From Parasphingopyxis marina (GTDB lineage: Bacteria; Pseudomonadota; Alphaproteobacteria; Sphingomonadales; Sphingomonadaceae): a DNA stretch of 64,000 nucleotides. The position numbers and the translations under genes were made by a program. The stretch is taken from assembly GCF_014237875.1 (NCBI RefSeq), contig NZ_JACJVJ010000001.1, positions 1,104,501 to 1,168,500 on the forward strand, written 5' to 3'. Of this stretch, positions 22,327-33,907 are shown piece after piece; position 1 is the first letter of the stretch; the number at the start of each line of letters is the position of its first letter. Below the pieces are notes generated by a model. The model made no database searches and was not told the DNA's origin. It saw nothing but the letters and a program-made list of their open reading frames with translations.

Positions 22327-24286
22327 CGATCTGGACGGTGCCGTCGTCGGGCACCGCTTCACTCGCGAGCCGATGGGACGCCTGCTCGGCGCTCATCGGT
22401 CGGGCATAATAATAGCCCTGCACGCGGCTGCATCCGGCGTCGCGGACGCGGTCCAGCTGCTCTTCGGTTTCCACGCCTTCCGCGACGGTCGCGACCTGCA
22501 GGGACTTCGCGAGCTGCACGACCGCGCCGATGATCTTCTGGTCGGTCGGGCTGTTCGCGATGTTGCGGATGAACGACTTGTCGATCTTGATCGTGTCGAA
22601 TTCCCAGCTGCGCAGATAGGTGAGCGAGGAGAAGCCGGTGCCGAAATCGTCGAGGCACAGGCGCAGGCCCATCTTCTGCAGCTGGCGCAGCAGCGAGTTG
22701 GTGTGCGGGCTCTTGTCGAGCAGCACGGATTCGGTGATTTCGAGTTCCAGGCGCCGCGCGACCATGCCGGTGTTGACCAGGGTTTCGATGATCGTCACCG
22801 GCAGGTTGGTCTGCTTGAGCAGCGCGGGCGAGATGTTGACCGAGACGTTGACGTCCTCGGGCCAGCCGGCCGCCGCCTCGCAAGCCTTGCGTAGCACCCA
22901 TTCGGTAATGTCGCCGATCAGGCCGGCGCTTTCGGCTACGGGTATGAAAACCGCCGGGCTGACATCCCCGAGTTCGGGATGTTTCCAGCGCAATAGCGCT
23001 TCGCAGCTGCGCGTCTTGCCGGTTTCCAGGTCGACGATCGGCTGGAAGAGCAGGGTGAATTCGTCGTTGGCGAGCGCCTCCTGCAGGCCGGATTCGATCT
23101 GGCGGTGCATGAGGAAATCCTCGTGCATGAAGGGTTCGAAGGCGCGGACCTTTTTCCCCCCGTCATTCTTCGCATGGTAGAGGGCGATATCGGCGTTCTT
23201 GAGCATGATCTCGCTCTGCCGACCATGATCGGGCGCGACCGCGACGCCGAGCGAAGCGGCGACCTCGACCGTGTTTTCGTTGATGCTGACCGGCTGCGAA
23301 ACCGAATCCAGGATTTCGCGGCCGAGCCGGCTTGCCTCTTCGACGGTTTCCACATTGGCCATGATCACGAACTCGTCGCCGCCAAACCGGGCCAGCCATC
23401 CGCGCGGGCCGAGAACGGCCTTCACGCGCTGCGCGGTGACGATTAGAACCTTGTCGCCCGCGAGATGGCCGAGCGTATCGTTGATCGCCTTGAAGTGATC
23501 GAGATCCATCCAGATGACGGCAAGCTTGTCGGTCGGCCGCTCGTCCAGCGAGTCCAGCAATTCGCCCAGCCGCATCTGCATCGCGAGCCGGTTGTCGAGG
23601 CCGGTGAGCATATCGCTGCGCGCCATTTTCTCGAAACGCGCGGCGACCTCGCTCTTTTCCTGCTTGCCCGAAAGCGCGGTGTAGACGACTTCATAGGTCT
23701 GCAGGCTGATGTCCATGATGCCGAGGACGAAAAGCAGGGTCAGCACGGCGAGCGTGATGGAGAGCGCGGTGCCCATGACCACGAGGCCGAGCATGATCGG
23801 TACCATGCACAGGCACAATTGGCCGATGGCGATGAGCGGCCGGCCCGCATTGCGCGCGGCCACGCCGGCGGCATAGCCGGTCACCGGGATGGCGGCCATC
23901 AGCAGCAGGATCGTGTGGTTGACCTGGGTGAAGGTAAGATAGGCCATGGCACCGAGCAGCGAGGCATAGAGCCAGGCGCCGATTTCGTAGAAACGCTCCC
24001 AGTGCAGCCTCTCTCTCGACGTGCCGTTATGTTCGGTGCGGTTATAGGCGATCGCGCCGGCGATGCGGAACAGGCCGGTGATGTGGATGGCAATCGAACA
24101 GAGGAGAAGCGCAAGATTGCCCGATACATGGGCGATGCAGCCCGCCGTAACGCTGCAGGTGAGGGCGCCGATGACGAGCGATGCGGGCGATGAATAAAGG
24201 GTGCGGACCAGCGACGCGCGAACCTGCCGCGCGAGCGAACTTTCCGAAGCGGCCAAGTGCCTTAATTTACCGCCGACAGTCGGCAT
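22313..24286 (-). CDS. Membrane GGDEF-EAL cyclic-di-GMP protein
   Basis: The product has an N-terminal membrane domain (about five or six segments between residues 30 and 200), then a GGDEF domain with intact GGDEF at 302-306 and an EAL domain with intact EAL at 429-431 (SCEALLRWKHP) and DDFGTGFSS further on. It could make or degrade c-di-GMP; both active-site signatures look intact, and which prevails cannot be read. I chose the ATG at 24286 (657 aa), preceded by GGGAGAAG, over the GTG at 24301. It converges with the rpfF-like gene and overlaps its end. Confidence 0.9.
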   Translation of the reverse strand: MPTVGGKLRHLAASESSLARQVRASLVRTLYSSPASLVIGALTCSVTAGCIAHVSGNLALLLCSIAIHITGLFRIAGAIAYNRTEHNGTSRERLHWERFYEIGAWLYASLLGAMAYLTFTQVNHTILLLMAAIPVTGYAAGVAARNAGRPLIAIGQLCLCMVPIMLGLVVMGTALSITLAVLTLLFVLGIMDISLQTYEVVYTALSGKQEKSEVAARFEKMARSDMLTGLDNRLAMQMRLGELLDSLDERPTDKLAVIWMDLDHFKAINDTLGHLAGDKVLIVTAQRVKAVLGPRGWLARFGGDEFVIMANVETVEEASRLGREILDSVSQPVSINENTVEVAASLGVAVAPDHGRQSEIMLKNADIALYHAKNDGGKKVRAFEPFMHEDFLMHRQIESGLQEALANDEFTLLFQPIVDLETGKTRSCEALLRWKHPELGDVSPAVFIPVAESAGLIGDITEWVLRKACEAAAGWPEDVNVSVNISPALLKQTNLPVTIIETLVNTGMVARRLELEITESVLLDKSPHTNSLLRQLQKMGLRLCLDDFGTGFSSLTYLRSWEFDTIKIDKSFIRNIANSPTDQKIIGAVVQLAKSLQVATVAEGVETEEQLDRVRDAGCSRVQGYYYARPMSAEQASHRLASEAVPDDGTVQIVNLR

Positions 24287-24406
24287 CGACTTCTCCCACA
24301 CGCCGACATTGTTAGGGGCATATGGTTAAGACTCTATGGGTGAATTGGGTGAAATTCAGAGAATCTTCACGCGGTGCGGCCGCCCGATTTCCGGGGCTTC
24401 CGGAGG

Positions 24407-26752
24407 TTAACCGACTTGCCGGTGTTCCCATTTGCTGCCCACGATCTCAAGCGTCTTTTCAAGTGGCATCGGCCGGCCGAAAAGATAGCCCTGAAGCTGG
24501 TGGCAGCCGAGTTCGCGCATCCGGTTGAAGTCGTCGGCGGTCTCGATGCCTTCGGCGGTAATCGTCAGCCGGAAGCTGTTGGCCAGCATGACGATCGCCT
24601 TGATGATCGAAACCGTTTCCTCGCGCTCTGCGGCCTCGCGCACGAAGCTGCCGTCGATCTTCAGCTTGTGGAACACCGCCTTGTTCAGATAGCCGAGCGA
24701 GGAATAGCCGGTACCGAAATCGTCGAGCGCGATGCCCGAACCAAGGGAACGCAGGCGTTTGAGCACGTCGAGCGCATTGCCGGCGCCACTCATGAACACG
24801 GATTCGGTCACTTCGATTTCCAGCCGGTTCGCCGAAAGCCGCGCCTTTTTCAGCGCATCGGCGACATCGTTGGGCAGCGAAGGAATGACGAGCTGGAGCG
24901 GCGAAACGTTGACCGCGACGGTGATGTCGTCGGGCCAGTGCGCGGCGTCCATACAGGCCTTGCGCATCACCCAGTCGCCGAGTTCGCCGACAAGGCCGCT
25001 TTCTTCGGCGATCGGAATGAACACTGCCGGAGAAATCGGCCCGCGGGTCGGATGGTTCCAGCGCAGAAGTGCTTCGAAGCCGGTTACGCGCTGGGTCTGC
25101 GTCGATACCAGCGGCTGGTAGAGCAGGTTGAACTGTTCGGTCCCGATCGCGTCGCGCATGTCATGTTCGAGCCGGACGCGCTCTTCCGCCTCGACCTGCA
25201 TCTTCGCGTCGAAATTGCAGAAGGTGCCGCGCCCCTGCGACTTGGCGTGATAAAGGGCGAGATCCGCCTTGCGGACGAGGTCGTCCACCGTATCGCCGTC
25301 CACCGGGCCATAGGCGCAGCCGATCGAAAGGCCGATGCGGATCTGGATATTGTCGATCATATACGGTTCGCTGATCGTGGCGATCAGCTTTTCCGCCAGC
25401 GATTCGACAGCGACGCGGCTTTGCGCGTCGTCCAGCACGACCGCAAATTCATCGCCGCCGATCCGGCCGACCGTGCCGCGCTGGCCGACAAGATCGTGCA
25501 GCCGCCGGGCGACCGTCTTCAGCACGGCATCGCCCTTGGGATGGCCGAACGTGTCGTTGACCGGCTTGAAGCCGTCGAGATCGAGAAACAGCACCGCGCA
25601 CGGCACGTTGCGCGCCTTGGCGTCGACCAGGGCGGTTTCCAGCAAGGTGCGAACGCGCGAACGGTTCGGCAGGCTGGTGAGTACGTCGAGATTGGCGAGA
25701 TGCTGGAGCCGGGCGTGCGAGCTTTTGGAATCGGTGATGTCGAGCCCGACCCCGCGGTAACCCATGAACTCGCCATGATCGGTGAAGATCGGGCTGCCCG
25801 ACAGCGAAACCCAGCGTTCCTCCTTGTCATGGCCGACCTGGATTTCGAACTTGCCGAATTTCTGCTGTTTGCCGAGGACATCGCCAAGGCCGACCCTGCC
25901 GCCGAAGGCGGCGACGAACGGCCGGCCGAGCAGCTGGTAGGTGGCGCAGCCGAGCAATTCGCCCATGCGCGGCGAAACATAGGTCAACGCATAGTCGCGG
26001 TCGATCTGCCAGAGCCAGCCGGCGCCGCGATCTTCATATTCCTGCAGCAGCAGCCGGATATCGGCATGTTTGGCGGAAACCACGGCAGCCTTGTCCATCT
26101 GCCCCTGCCAGGATCGCGCCAGCAGCAGGAAGCCGACCAGGGCGGCGCCCGAGAAGGCGGCGAGAATGGCGATGGCGGGCAGGGCGGCGGAACCGAGCGC
26201 CGTAAAGGCGGCGAACGCCATGCCGAGCGACAATATGCCGACCCAGAGCGCGATCGCGGCGGGAATGACGGCGACCGAAATGCCGCTGACGATCATGATC
26301 GCGACGAGCCCGCCGGTTGTCGCCTGGTTGATCGGCGCGCCCGAAAGCGTCGCGTAGACGGGCATCGATATCCAGAGCGCCGCGCGAGCCGCGCAGTCGC
26401 CGGCGGCCATCCAGATCCGGCTTGCCGGTTGCTGGTCGCTGCGGCGGACCATCGTGCTGGTGCTGAGCCAGCGCGCCGAACCGTATGTCGCGCCGATGAT
26501 CAGGGCGAGCCAGGCGAGCAGTAGCATGGTCGACAGCGAGTTGCGTTCGAGAATAGCGAACACGACTGCGCAGATTGCCTGGGTGCCGCCGGAATAGAGC
26601 GCGAAGCGGGCCAGAATGTTAAGCTGTGCGGTGCGCACTTCGCCCGACGGGGCGTGGCGTTCTTCGATACGATGGGCAGGGCCGCGCGCGTCGCTTTCGC
26701 GACGGTGATGCGCTTCAAGATTCGCTTCCGCGTGCAGATTGTCTTCCGACAT
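24407..26752 (-). CDS. Membrane PAS-GGDEF-EAL cyclic-di-GMP protein
   Basis: The 781-residue protein has a charged N-terminus, about six membrane segments at 45-215, a PAS domain at about 235-345 (ending GYRGVGLDITDSK, the PAC end), GGDEF intact at 432-436 and EAL intact at 560-562. Domain order PAS-GGDEF-EAL equals that of the DSF receptor RpfR of Burkholderia, which is encoded next to rpfF, although RpfR is not a membrane protein. It is on the same strand as the preceding GGDEF-EAL gene (105 bp between) and could respond to the same signal. Confidence 0.9.
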   Translation of the reverse strand: MSEDNLHAEANLEAHHRRESDARGPAHRIEERHAPSGEVRTAQLNILARFALYSGGTQAICAVVFAILERNSLSTMLLLAWLALIIGATYGSARWLSTSTMVRRSDQQPASRIWMAAGDCAARAALWISMPVYATLSGAPINQATTGGLVAIMIVSGISVAVIPAAIALWVGILSLGMAFAAFTALGSAALPAIAILAAFSGAALVGFLLLARSWQGQMDKAAVVSAKHADIRLLLQEYEDRGAGWLWQIDRDYALTYVSPRMGELLGCATYQLLGRPFVAAFGGRVGLGDVLGKQQKFGKFEIQVGHDKEERWVSLSGSPIFTDHGEFMGYRGVGLDITDSKSSHARLQHLANLDVLTSLPNRSRVRTLLETALVDAKARNVPCAVLFLDLDGFKPVNDTFGHPKGDAVLKTVARRLHDLVGQRGTVGRIGGDEFAVVLDDAQSRVAVESLAEKLIATISEPYMIDNIQIRIGLSIGCAYGPVDGDTVDDLVRKADLALYHAKSQGRGTFCNFDAKMQVEAEERVRLEHDMRDAIGTEQFNLLYQPLVSTQTQRVTGFEALLRWNHPTRGPISPAVFIPIAEESGLVGELGDWVMRKACMDAAHWPDDITVAVNVSPLQLVIPSLPNDVADALKKARLSANRLEIEVTESVFMSGAGNALDVLKRLRSLGSGIALDDFGTGYSSLGYLNKAVFHKLKIDGSFVREAAEREETVSIIKAIVMLANSFRLTITAEGIETADDFNRMRELGCHQLQGYLFGRPMPLEKTLEIVGSKWEHRQVG

Positions 26753-26976
26753 GAGACCCCGGCTCTACAGTGTTGGCCGGAGACATGGCATGAACTATTT
26801 GATGGTTGGTTAAGATCGCTTTGGGAATGTTTATACCCCGTCTTCCGCCAGTTGCGGGTTTCCGCCGTTCCCCGGACAAGAGGTTTTTGCGCTGGATCGC
26901 AAAACCGCCTAGGAAACAGCCATTGTCAGCGAGTCCGGATACATGCCCGGACTTTATGCTCCGAGGAGAAATAAGA

Positions 26977-29154
26977 ATGCGCAAAGCGCTGTTTTTCGCG
27001 GTTAGCGGCCTCGCCCTTTCCGCCTATGCCACCATTTTCAGTGAGGACCGCGCCATGGCGACCGAACGTGTTGCTGCCCCGGCCAACGATGCCGACCAGA
27101 ATCCGCTGCTTGCCGATTGGGCCGGGCCCTTCGAAGGGGTTCCGCCCTGGGACGAGATGCGCCCCGAACTGTTCGGCGAAGCTTTCGAGACGGCGATGGC
27201 GGAAATGCGCGCCGAGGTGCAGGCGATCATCGACAATCCGGAGGCGCCGACCTTCGCCAATACCAATGAGGCGATGGAACTGATCGGCGACCGGATGAGC
27301 AATGTCCAGTCGATGTTCGGCGTCGCCGTCAGCAATGTCAGCAACGACGAATATCGCGCGGTGCAGCGCGAATGGAGCCCGCAGCTCGCGAGCTTCTATC
27401 AGGATGTCTATCTCCAGCCCGGGCTTATCGAACGCTATCGCGCGGTTTATGAAAGCCGCAACGATGCGGGCCTGACGCCCGCGCAGATCCGGCTCGCCGA
27501 AAGGGATTACGAGCAATTGGTGCGCGCCGGCGCGACCCTGGAAGGCGCGGAGCGCGAACGGCTCGACGCGATCACCGCCGAACTGGCGGGGCTCTACACC
27601 GAATTTTCCAACAAGCTGCTCGCCGACGAGGAAACCTATGTCCTGCTCGACAGTGAAGACGACCTTGCCGGTCTGCCCGACAGCCTGATCGGCACCTTGC
27701 GCGCCGCAGCCGAGGAACGCGAACTGGAAGGCTGGGCGGTGGTCAATACGCGCTCTTTCATGCAGCCTTTCCTGCAATATTCGACGCGGCGGGACCTGCG
27801 CGAGCAGGTGTGGCGGGCCTATGTCAATCGCGGCGACAATGGCGATGCCAACGATACCAACGCCACGATCGCAGCGATCCTGGCGCTGCGCGCCGAGCGC
27901 GCCGCGTTGCTCGGTTTCGAGACGCACGCCCATCTGCGGATGGCCGATACGATGGCGGGCACGCCGGAAAACGCGACCGAGCTGATGATGCGCGTGTGGC
28001 CGGCGGCCGTCGCCCGGGTTCATGAGGAAGTCGCCGATATGCAGGCGATCGCCGATGCCGAAGGCGCAGGGATCACGATCGAGCCCTGGGACTATCGCTT
28101 CTATGCCGAGAAGGTCCGCCAGGATCGCTATTCGATCGACGAGTCCGAGATCAAACCCTATCTCCAGCTCCAGAACATGATCCAGGCGATGTTCTATTCG
28201 GCCGAGCGGCTCTACGATCTCCACTTCGAGGAAAATACCGGCGCGGTGCCGGTCTTCCATCCCGATGTCCGCACCTTCGCCGTCACCAACAGCCGCACGG
28301 GCGAGGATGTCGGGCTCTTCTATCTCGATACCTATGCGCGGACCGGCAAGCGTTCGGGCGCGTGGATGACGACATACCGTTCGCAGCAGACCTTGGGCGG
28401 CGAGCGCAATGTGCTCGCCTCGAACAACAATAATTTCTCCGAACCGGCCGAGGGCGAGGTGGCGCTGATCAGCCTCGACGATGCCCGCACCCTGTTCCAC
28501 GAATTCGGCCATGGCATCCATTACCTGCTCCAGGACGTCTACTATCCGGGACTGGCCGGCACGCCGCGCGACTTCGTCGAATATCCGAGCCAGGTGAACG
28601 AGAATTGGGTGCTCACGCGCGACGTGCTCAACCGTTTCGCGACGCATTATGAAACCGGCGAACCGATGCCCCAGGAACTGGTCGACCGGATCGAGGCCAG
28701 CGACACGTTCAACCAGGGTTTCGCCACGGTCGAATATCTGTCTTCGGCGCTGGTCGACATGCGGCTGCACAACCGGGCCGAACCGGTCACCGATATCGAC
28801 GCCTTCGAACGCGAAACGCTGGCCGAGATGGGCATGCCCGACGAGATCGTCATGCGGCACAGGCTGCCGCAATTCGGGCATCTCTTCTCGTCCGACGCCT
28901 ATTCGGCCGGCTATTACAGCTATCTCTGGTCCGAAACGATGGACGCCGATACCTGGGAGGCGTTCGTCGAGAGCGGCGATGTCTGGAACCGCGAGATCGC
29001 CGACCGGTTCCGCGAGACATTGCTCTCGACCGGCAACGTCACCGACCGCGCCGAAGCCTATCGTGAGTTCCGCGGCCGCGACCCGGATGTCGACGCCTTG
29101 CTTCGCAAGCGCGGTTTTCCGGTGCCGAGCGAAGAGACCGAAACCGACGATTGA
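26977..29154 (+). CDS. Exported M3-family metallopeptidase (peptidyl-dipeptidase Dcp-like)
   Basis: The 725-residue protein starts with a short signal-like segment (RKALFFAVSGLALSAYA) and carries the zinc motif HEFGH at 508-512 with the family context NNNFSEPAEGEVALISLDDA and the third-ligand Glu expected in DFVEYPSQVNENW. M3 enzymes of Dcp type remove dipeptides from C-termini; the signal segment points to the periplasm. CGAGGAGAAATAAGA precedes the ATG at 26977; the longer upstream frame has no domain. Length agrees with Dcp (about 680-720). Monocistronic, ending at a bidirectional hairpin. Confidence 0.92.
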   Translation: MRKALFFAVSGLALSAYATIFSEDRAMATERVAAPANDADQNPLLADWAGPFEGVPPWDEMRPELFGEAFETAMAEMRAEVQAIIDNPEAPTFANTNEAMELIGDRMSNVQSMFGVAVSNVSNDEYRAVQREWSPQLASFYQDVYLQPGLIERYRAVYESRNDAGLTPAQIRLAERDYEQLVRAGATLEGAERERLDAITAELAGLYTEFSNKLLADEETYVLLDSEDDLAGLPDSLIGTLRAAAEERELEGWAVVNTRSFMQPFLQYSTRRDLREQVWRAYVNRGDNGDANDTNATIAAILALRAERAALLGFETHAHLRMADTMAGTPENATELMMRVWPAAVARVHEEVADMQAIADAEGAGITIEPWDYRFYAEKVRQDRYSIDESEIKPYLQLQNMIQAMFYSAERLYDLHFEENTGAVPVFHPDVRTFAVTNSRTGEDVGLFYLDTYARTGKRSGAWMTTYRSQQTLGGERNVLASNNNNFSEPAEGEVALISLDDARTLFHEFGHGIHYLLQDVYYPGLAGTPRDFVEYPSQVNENWVLTRDVLNRFATHYETGEPMPQELVDRIEASDTFNQGFATVEYLSSALVDMRLHNRAEPVTDIDAFERETLAEMGMPDEIVMRHRLPQFGHLFSSDAYSAGYYSYLWSETMDADTWEAFVESGDVWNREIADRFRETLLSTGNVTDRAEAYREFRGRDPDVDALLRKRGFPVPSEETETDD

Positions 29155-29180
29155 ATGTGCAGGCCGGGTGAATATGCAGG

Positions 29181-29201
29181 CCGGGCGGCGATCCCGCCCG
29201 G
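29181..29201. terminator. Bidirectional hairpin between convergent genes
   Basis: CCGGGCGG and CCGCCCGG form a perfect 8-bp GC stem around CGATC, between the stops at 29154 and 29215. A stretch GCAGGCCGGG is repeated just to its left. There is no clear U tract, so termination strength is uncertain. Confidence 0.6.
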
Positions 29202-29214
29202 TCAGCCCTTCTCC

Positions 29215-29952
29215 CTAATCGTGCGCCGGCCGCGGGCGGACGGCTTCGATCACGGGGCCGTCATCCGACAATAGCAGCAGTTCATCATTGGGGCCGACAT
29301 CGAAGCCGGTGACGCTGGCGAGCAGCGTGAGCAGCATATGTTCGCGATCGCTCGCTTCCCGATCGGCGCAGGCGCGCCGGGTCGAGGCGACGGGGCCGAT
29401 ATCGAGCGTATCGCTGAGCGCATAGCCGCCCGTGTAGCGGTTGCAGCCGCCATTGCCGGCGACGCGGCCCTCGTCATCGAAGCTTATCGTCAGGCCGTCG
29501 TCCTGCGACGTGTAATAGGGGCCGGTGGCGGTGATCACCCAGTCGCCGATCAGCACATCCTGCCGCTCGCCGCCGCATCCATAATAGTGGACCCCTTCGA
29601 GGAATATGTTGACCGTTTTCGGAAAGGGCACGTCCGACATACCGTCGCTGCAGATATCGTCTTCGATCATGACGATGAAATCGCGGCCGCTGGCGCTTCG
29701 GCTCATGAATATAGCCCGGCCGGTTATGGTGCCCGGTTCGGTGCGCGGCGCGCGCGATTCGAGAACGCCCATATGTTCGAAGACCATCTCGTCGGCGCCG
29801 ATATCGAGCGACCAGAAAGGTTCGGTGCCAAGGCCGCGAAAGCCGGTCCATTCGTCGGCCGCTTCGGCTTCATGATGGTCGGCGAAGGCCGGTGAGGCCG
29901 CGAGCGGCAGCAGGGTCAGAAGCGCCGCGAGGCGGAGAAGGGCGTGGTTCAT
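29215..29952 (-). CDS. Secreted META-domain protein with COG3650-like N-terminal part
   Basis: The 245-residue protein has a cleavable signal peptide ending at about AFA-D (residue 24). The first half contains GLGTEPFWSLDIGADEMVFE, which resembles the COG3650 membrane-protein group. The second half contains the META/HslJ pattern GNGGCNRYTGGYAL with the later RRACAD. Cysteine pairs in both halves suggest disulfides in the periplasm. META proteins of the HslJ kind are linked to heat and novobiocin resistance; no activity is assigned. It converges with the M3 peptidase gene. Confidence 0.8.
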   Translation of the reverse strand: MNHALLRLAALLTLLPLAASPAFADHHEAEAADEWTGFRGLGTEPFWSLDIGADEMVFEHMGVLESRAPRTEPGTITGRAIFMSRSASGRDFIVMIEDDICSDGMSDVPFPKTVNIFLEGVHYYGCGGERQDVLIGDWVITATGPYYTSQDDGLTISFDDEGRVAGNGGCNRYTGGYALSDTLDIGPVASTRRACADREASDREHMLLTLLASVTGFDVGPNDELLLLSDDGPVIEAVRPRPAHD

Positions 29953-30045
29953 CGTCCGATTGTCGCAGATGGCGGGGATTCGATCAATCGGCTGAGAACC
30001 GGCAATTCTCGGGAACTATCCGAACCCTGTGTAATTATATTATAA

Positions 30046-32379
<2,334 letters not shown>

Positions 32380-32393
<14 letters not shown>

Positions 32394-33645
32394 CTTCAAG
32401 CTCCCCGATATCGGCGAAGGCATCGCCGAGGCAGAGATCGTCGCCTGGCACATCAAGGTTGGGGACGAGATCGAGGAAGATCAGGCCATCGCCGATATGA
32501 TGACCGACAAGGCGACCGTCGAAATGGAATCGCCTGTCGCCGGCAAGGTGCTGGAATTGAACGGTGAAGAGGGCGAGATGCTTGCCATCGGATCGGTGCT
32601 CGCGGTGATCGAGACCGACGAGCTGCCCGACGAGGAAGAGATCGCCGAAGCGGTGAAAGCGCAGGTGGAAGCACCGGCCGAAGAGGAGGCCGAAGAGCCG
32701 CACGAGAGCGAAGAGGCGCCCGAGGCGCCCAAGCCCTTCGATCAGGAAGTCGCGGCCGAACGCGAACCCGCCGCGAAAAGCAGCGGGCCGATCCTCGCTT
32801 CGCCCGCCGTGCGCCAGCGCGCCGCTGATCTCGGTGTCGATCTGGCGCAGGTGAAGCCGCATGGCGACCGTGTCCGTCATGCGGATCTCGATGCCTATCT
32901 GAGCTACGGCTCGGCGCAGGGCTATCGCGCGCCCGGCGCCTCGCGCAAGCGCGCCGACGAGGAAGTCAAAGTGATCGGCCTCCGCCGCCGCATCGCCGAA
33001 AATATGGCGGCGGCGAAGCGCAACATCCCGCATTTCACCTATGTCGAGGAATTCGACGTCACCGAGCTGGAGGATATCCGCACCGACCTTAACGGGTCGC
33101 GCGGCGATCGGCCCAAGCTTACCGTGCTGCCCTTCCTGATCGCCGCGATCTGCAAGACGCTGCCCGATTTTCCGATGATCAACGCGACCTATGACGACGA
33201 GGGCGGGACGATAACCCGCCACGGCGCCGTCCATCTCGGCATGGCGACGCAGACCGACGCCGGGTTGATCGTGCCCGTGATCCGCGATGCGCAGGACATG
33301 AATGTCTGGCAGCTGGCGACCGAGATCAACCGGCTGGCGGAGGCCGCGCGCACCGGCAAGGCCAAGAGCGAGGAACTGTCCGGCGGCACGCTCACCATTA
33401 CGTCGCTCGGTCCGCTCGGCGGCATCGCAACGACGCCGGTCATCAACCGGCCGCAGGTCGCGATCATCGGCCCGAACAAGATCGTCGAACGCCCGGCGAT
33501 CATCGACGGCGAACTAGAGGCGCGCAAACAGATGAATCTTTCCATCTCCTGCGATCACAGGGTCGTCGACGGCTATGACGCGGCGAGCTTCGTCCAGTCG
33601 TTGAAGAAGATCGTCGAAACGCCGGTGCTGATCTTTACCGACTAG
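32380..33645 (+). CDS. bkdB: Branched-chain 2-oxoacid dehydrogenase E2 (dihydrolipoyl acyltransferase)
   Basis: The 421-residue protein has one lipoyl domain with the lipoyl-lysine K44 (MMTDKATVE), an acidic Glu/Pro linker (about 85-130), a peripheral-subunit-binding domain (ASPAVRQRAADLGVDLAQV) and the catalytic domain ending in CDHRVVDG with H393 and D397. The start is GTG at 32380, preceded by GGAGGAC inside the E1 beta gene. The E3 dihydrolipoamide dehydrogenase is not in the window and may be shared with other complexes. Confidence 0.94.
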
Positions 33646-33684
33646 GAAAGGCATCCGCGCCGGCGGGTGCGACGCGCTTTGCCC

Positions 33685-33707
33685 AACATTACAAAAGCTT
33701 AAATGTT
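33685..33707. promoter_or_regulatory. Inverted repeat upstream of the small-peptide operon
   Basis: AACATT (33685-33690) and AATGTT (33702-33707) are perfect complements separated by 11 bp, 54 bp before the ATG at 33761. It is an AT-rich island in GC-rich DNA and could be the promoter/operator of the operon, possibly read by the winged-helix protein encoded at its end. Confidence 0.45.
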
Positions 33708-33760
33708 TCGGGCGGCGTGCCCGGGCTAGGCTGGCTCGCCTGACAGGGGGAGCAAACGCC

Positions 33761-33898
33761 ATGGACAGGCCCATCATCGATATCGACGAATTGCCCGAAC
33801 TCGAAACCGGTGTTGCCGCCTACGGATCGAGCGAACAGCGCGAGGTGGGCGGCGAGGTTTGTATTGCGATCCTGCTGATCAATCCGCCGGTCGGATAG
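33761..33898 (+). CDS. 45-residue peptide, possible precursor of a modified peptide
   Basis: AGGGGGAG lies nine bases before the ATG. The first 30 residues are acidic (PIIDIDELPELETGVAAYG), a Gly-Gly pair follows at 30-31, and the last 14 residues are hydrophobic with one cysteine (EVCIAILLINPPVG). An acidic leader, double glycine and short core is the layout of many ribosomal natural-product precursors. It starts a four-gene operon; the next gene begins 9 bp after its stop. I do not recognise the family, and no transporter or protease gene is nearby, so the precursor idea is a hypothesis. It could instead be a small regulatory or binding partner. Confidence 0.6.
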   Translation: MDRPIIDIDELPELETGVAAYGSSEQREVGGEVCIAILLINPPVG

Positions 33899-33907
33899 GC
33901 GGCTGCC

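Noticed and set aside
24374-26524. A 716-codon plus-strand frame opposite the PAS-GGDEF-EAL gene
   Set aside because: Antisense shadow of a gene with intact GGDEF and EAL motifs; no ribosome site or domain.
33761-33898. Lasso-peptide or lanthipeptide precursor
   Set aside because: No asparagine-synthetase-like cyclase, transglutaminase-like protease or LanM/LanB gene is nearby, so a known class cannot be claimed; only the general precursor layout is kept as a hypothesis.
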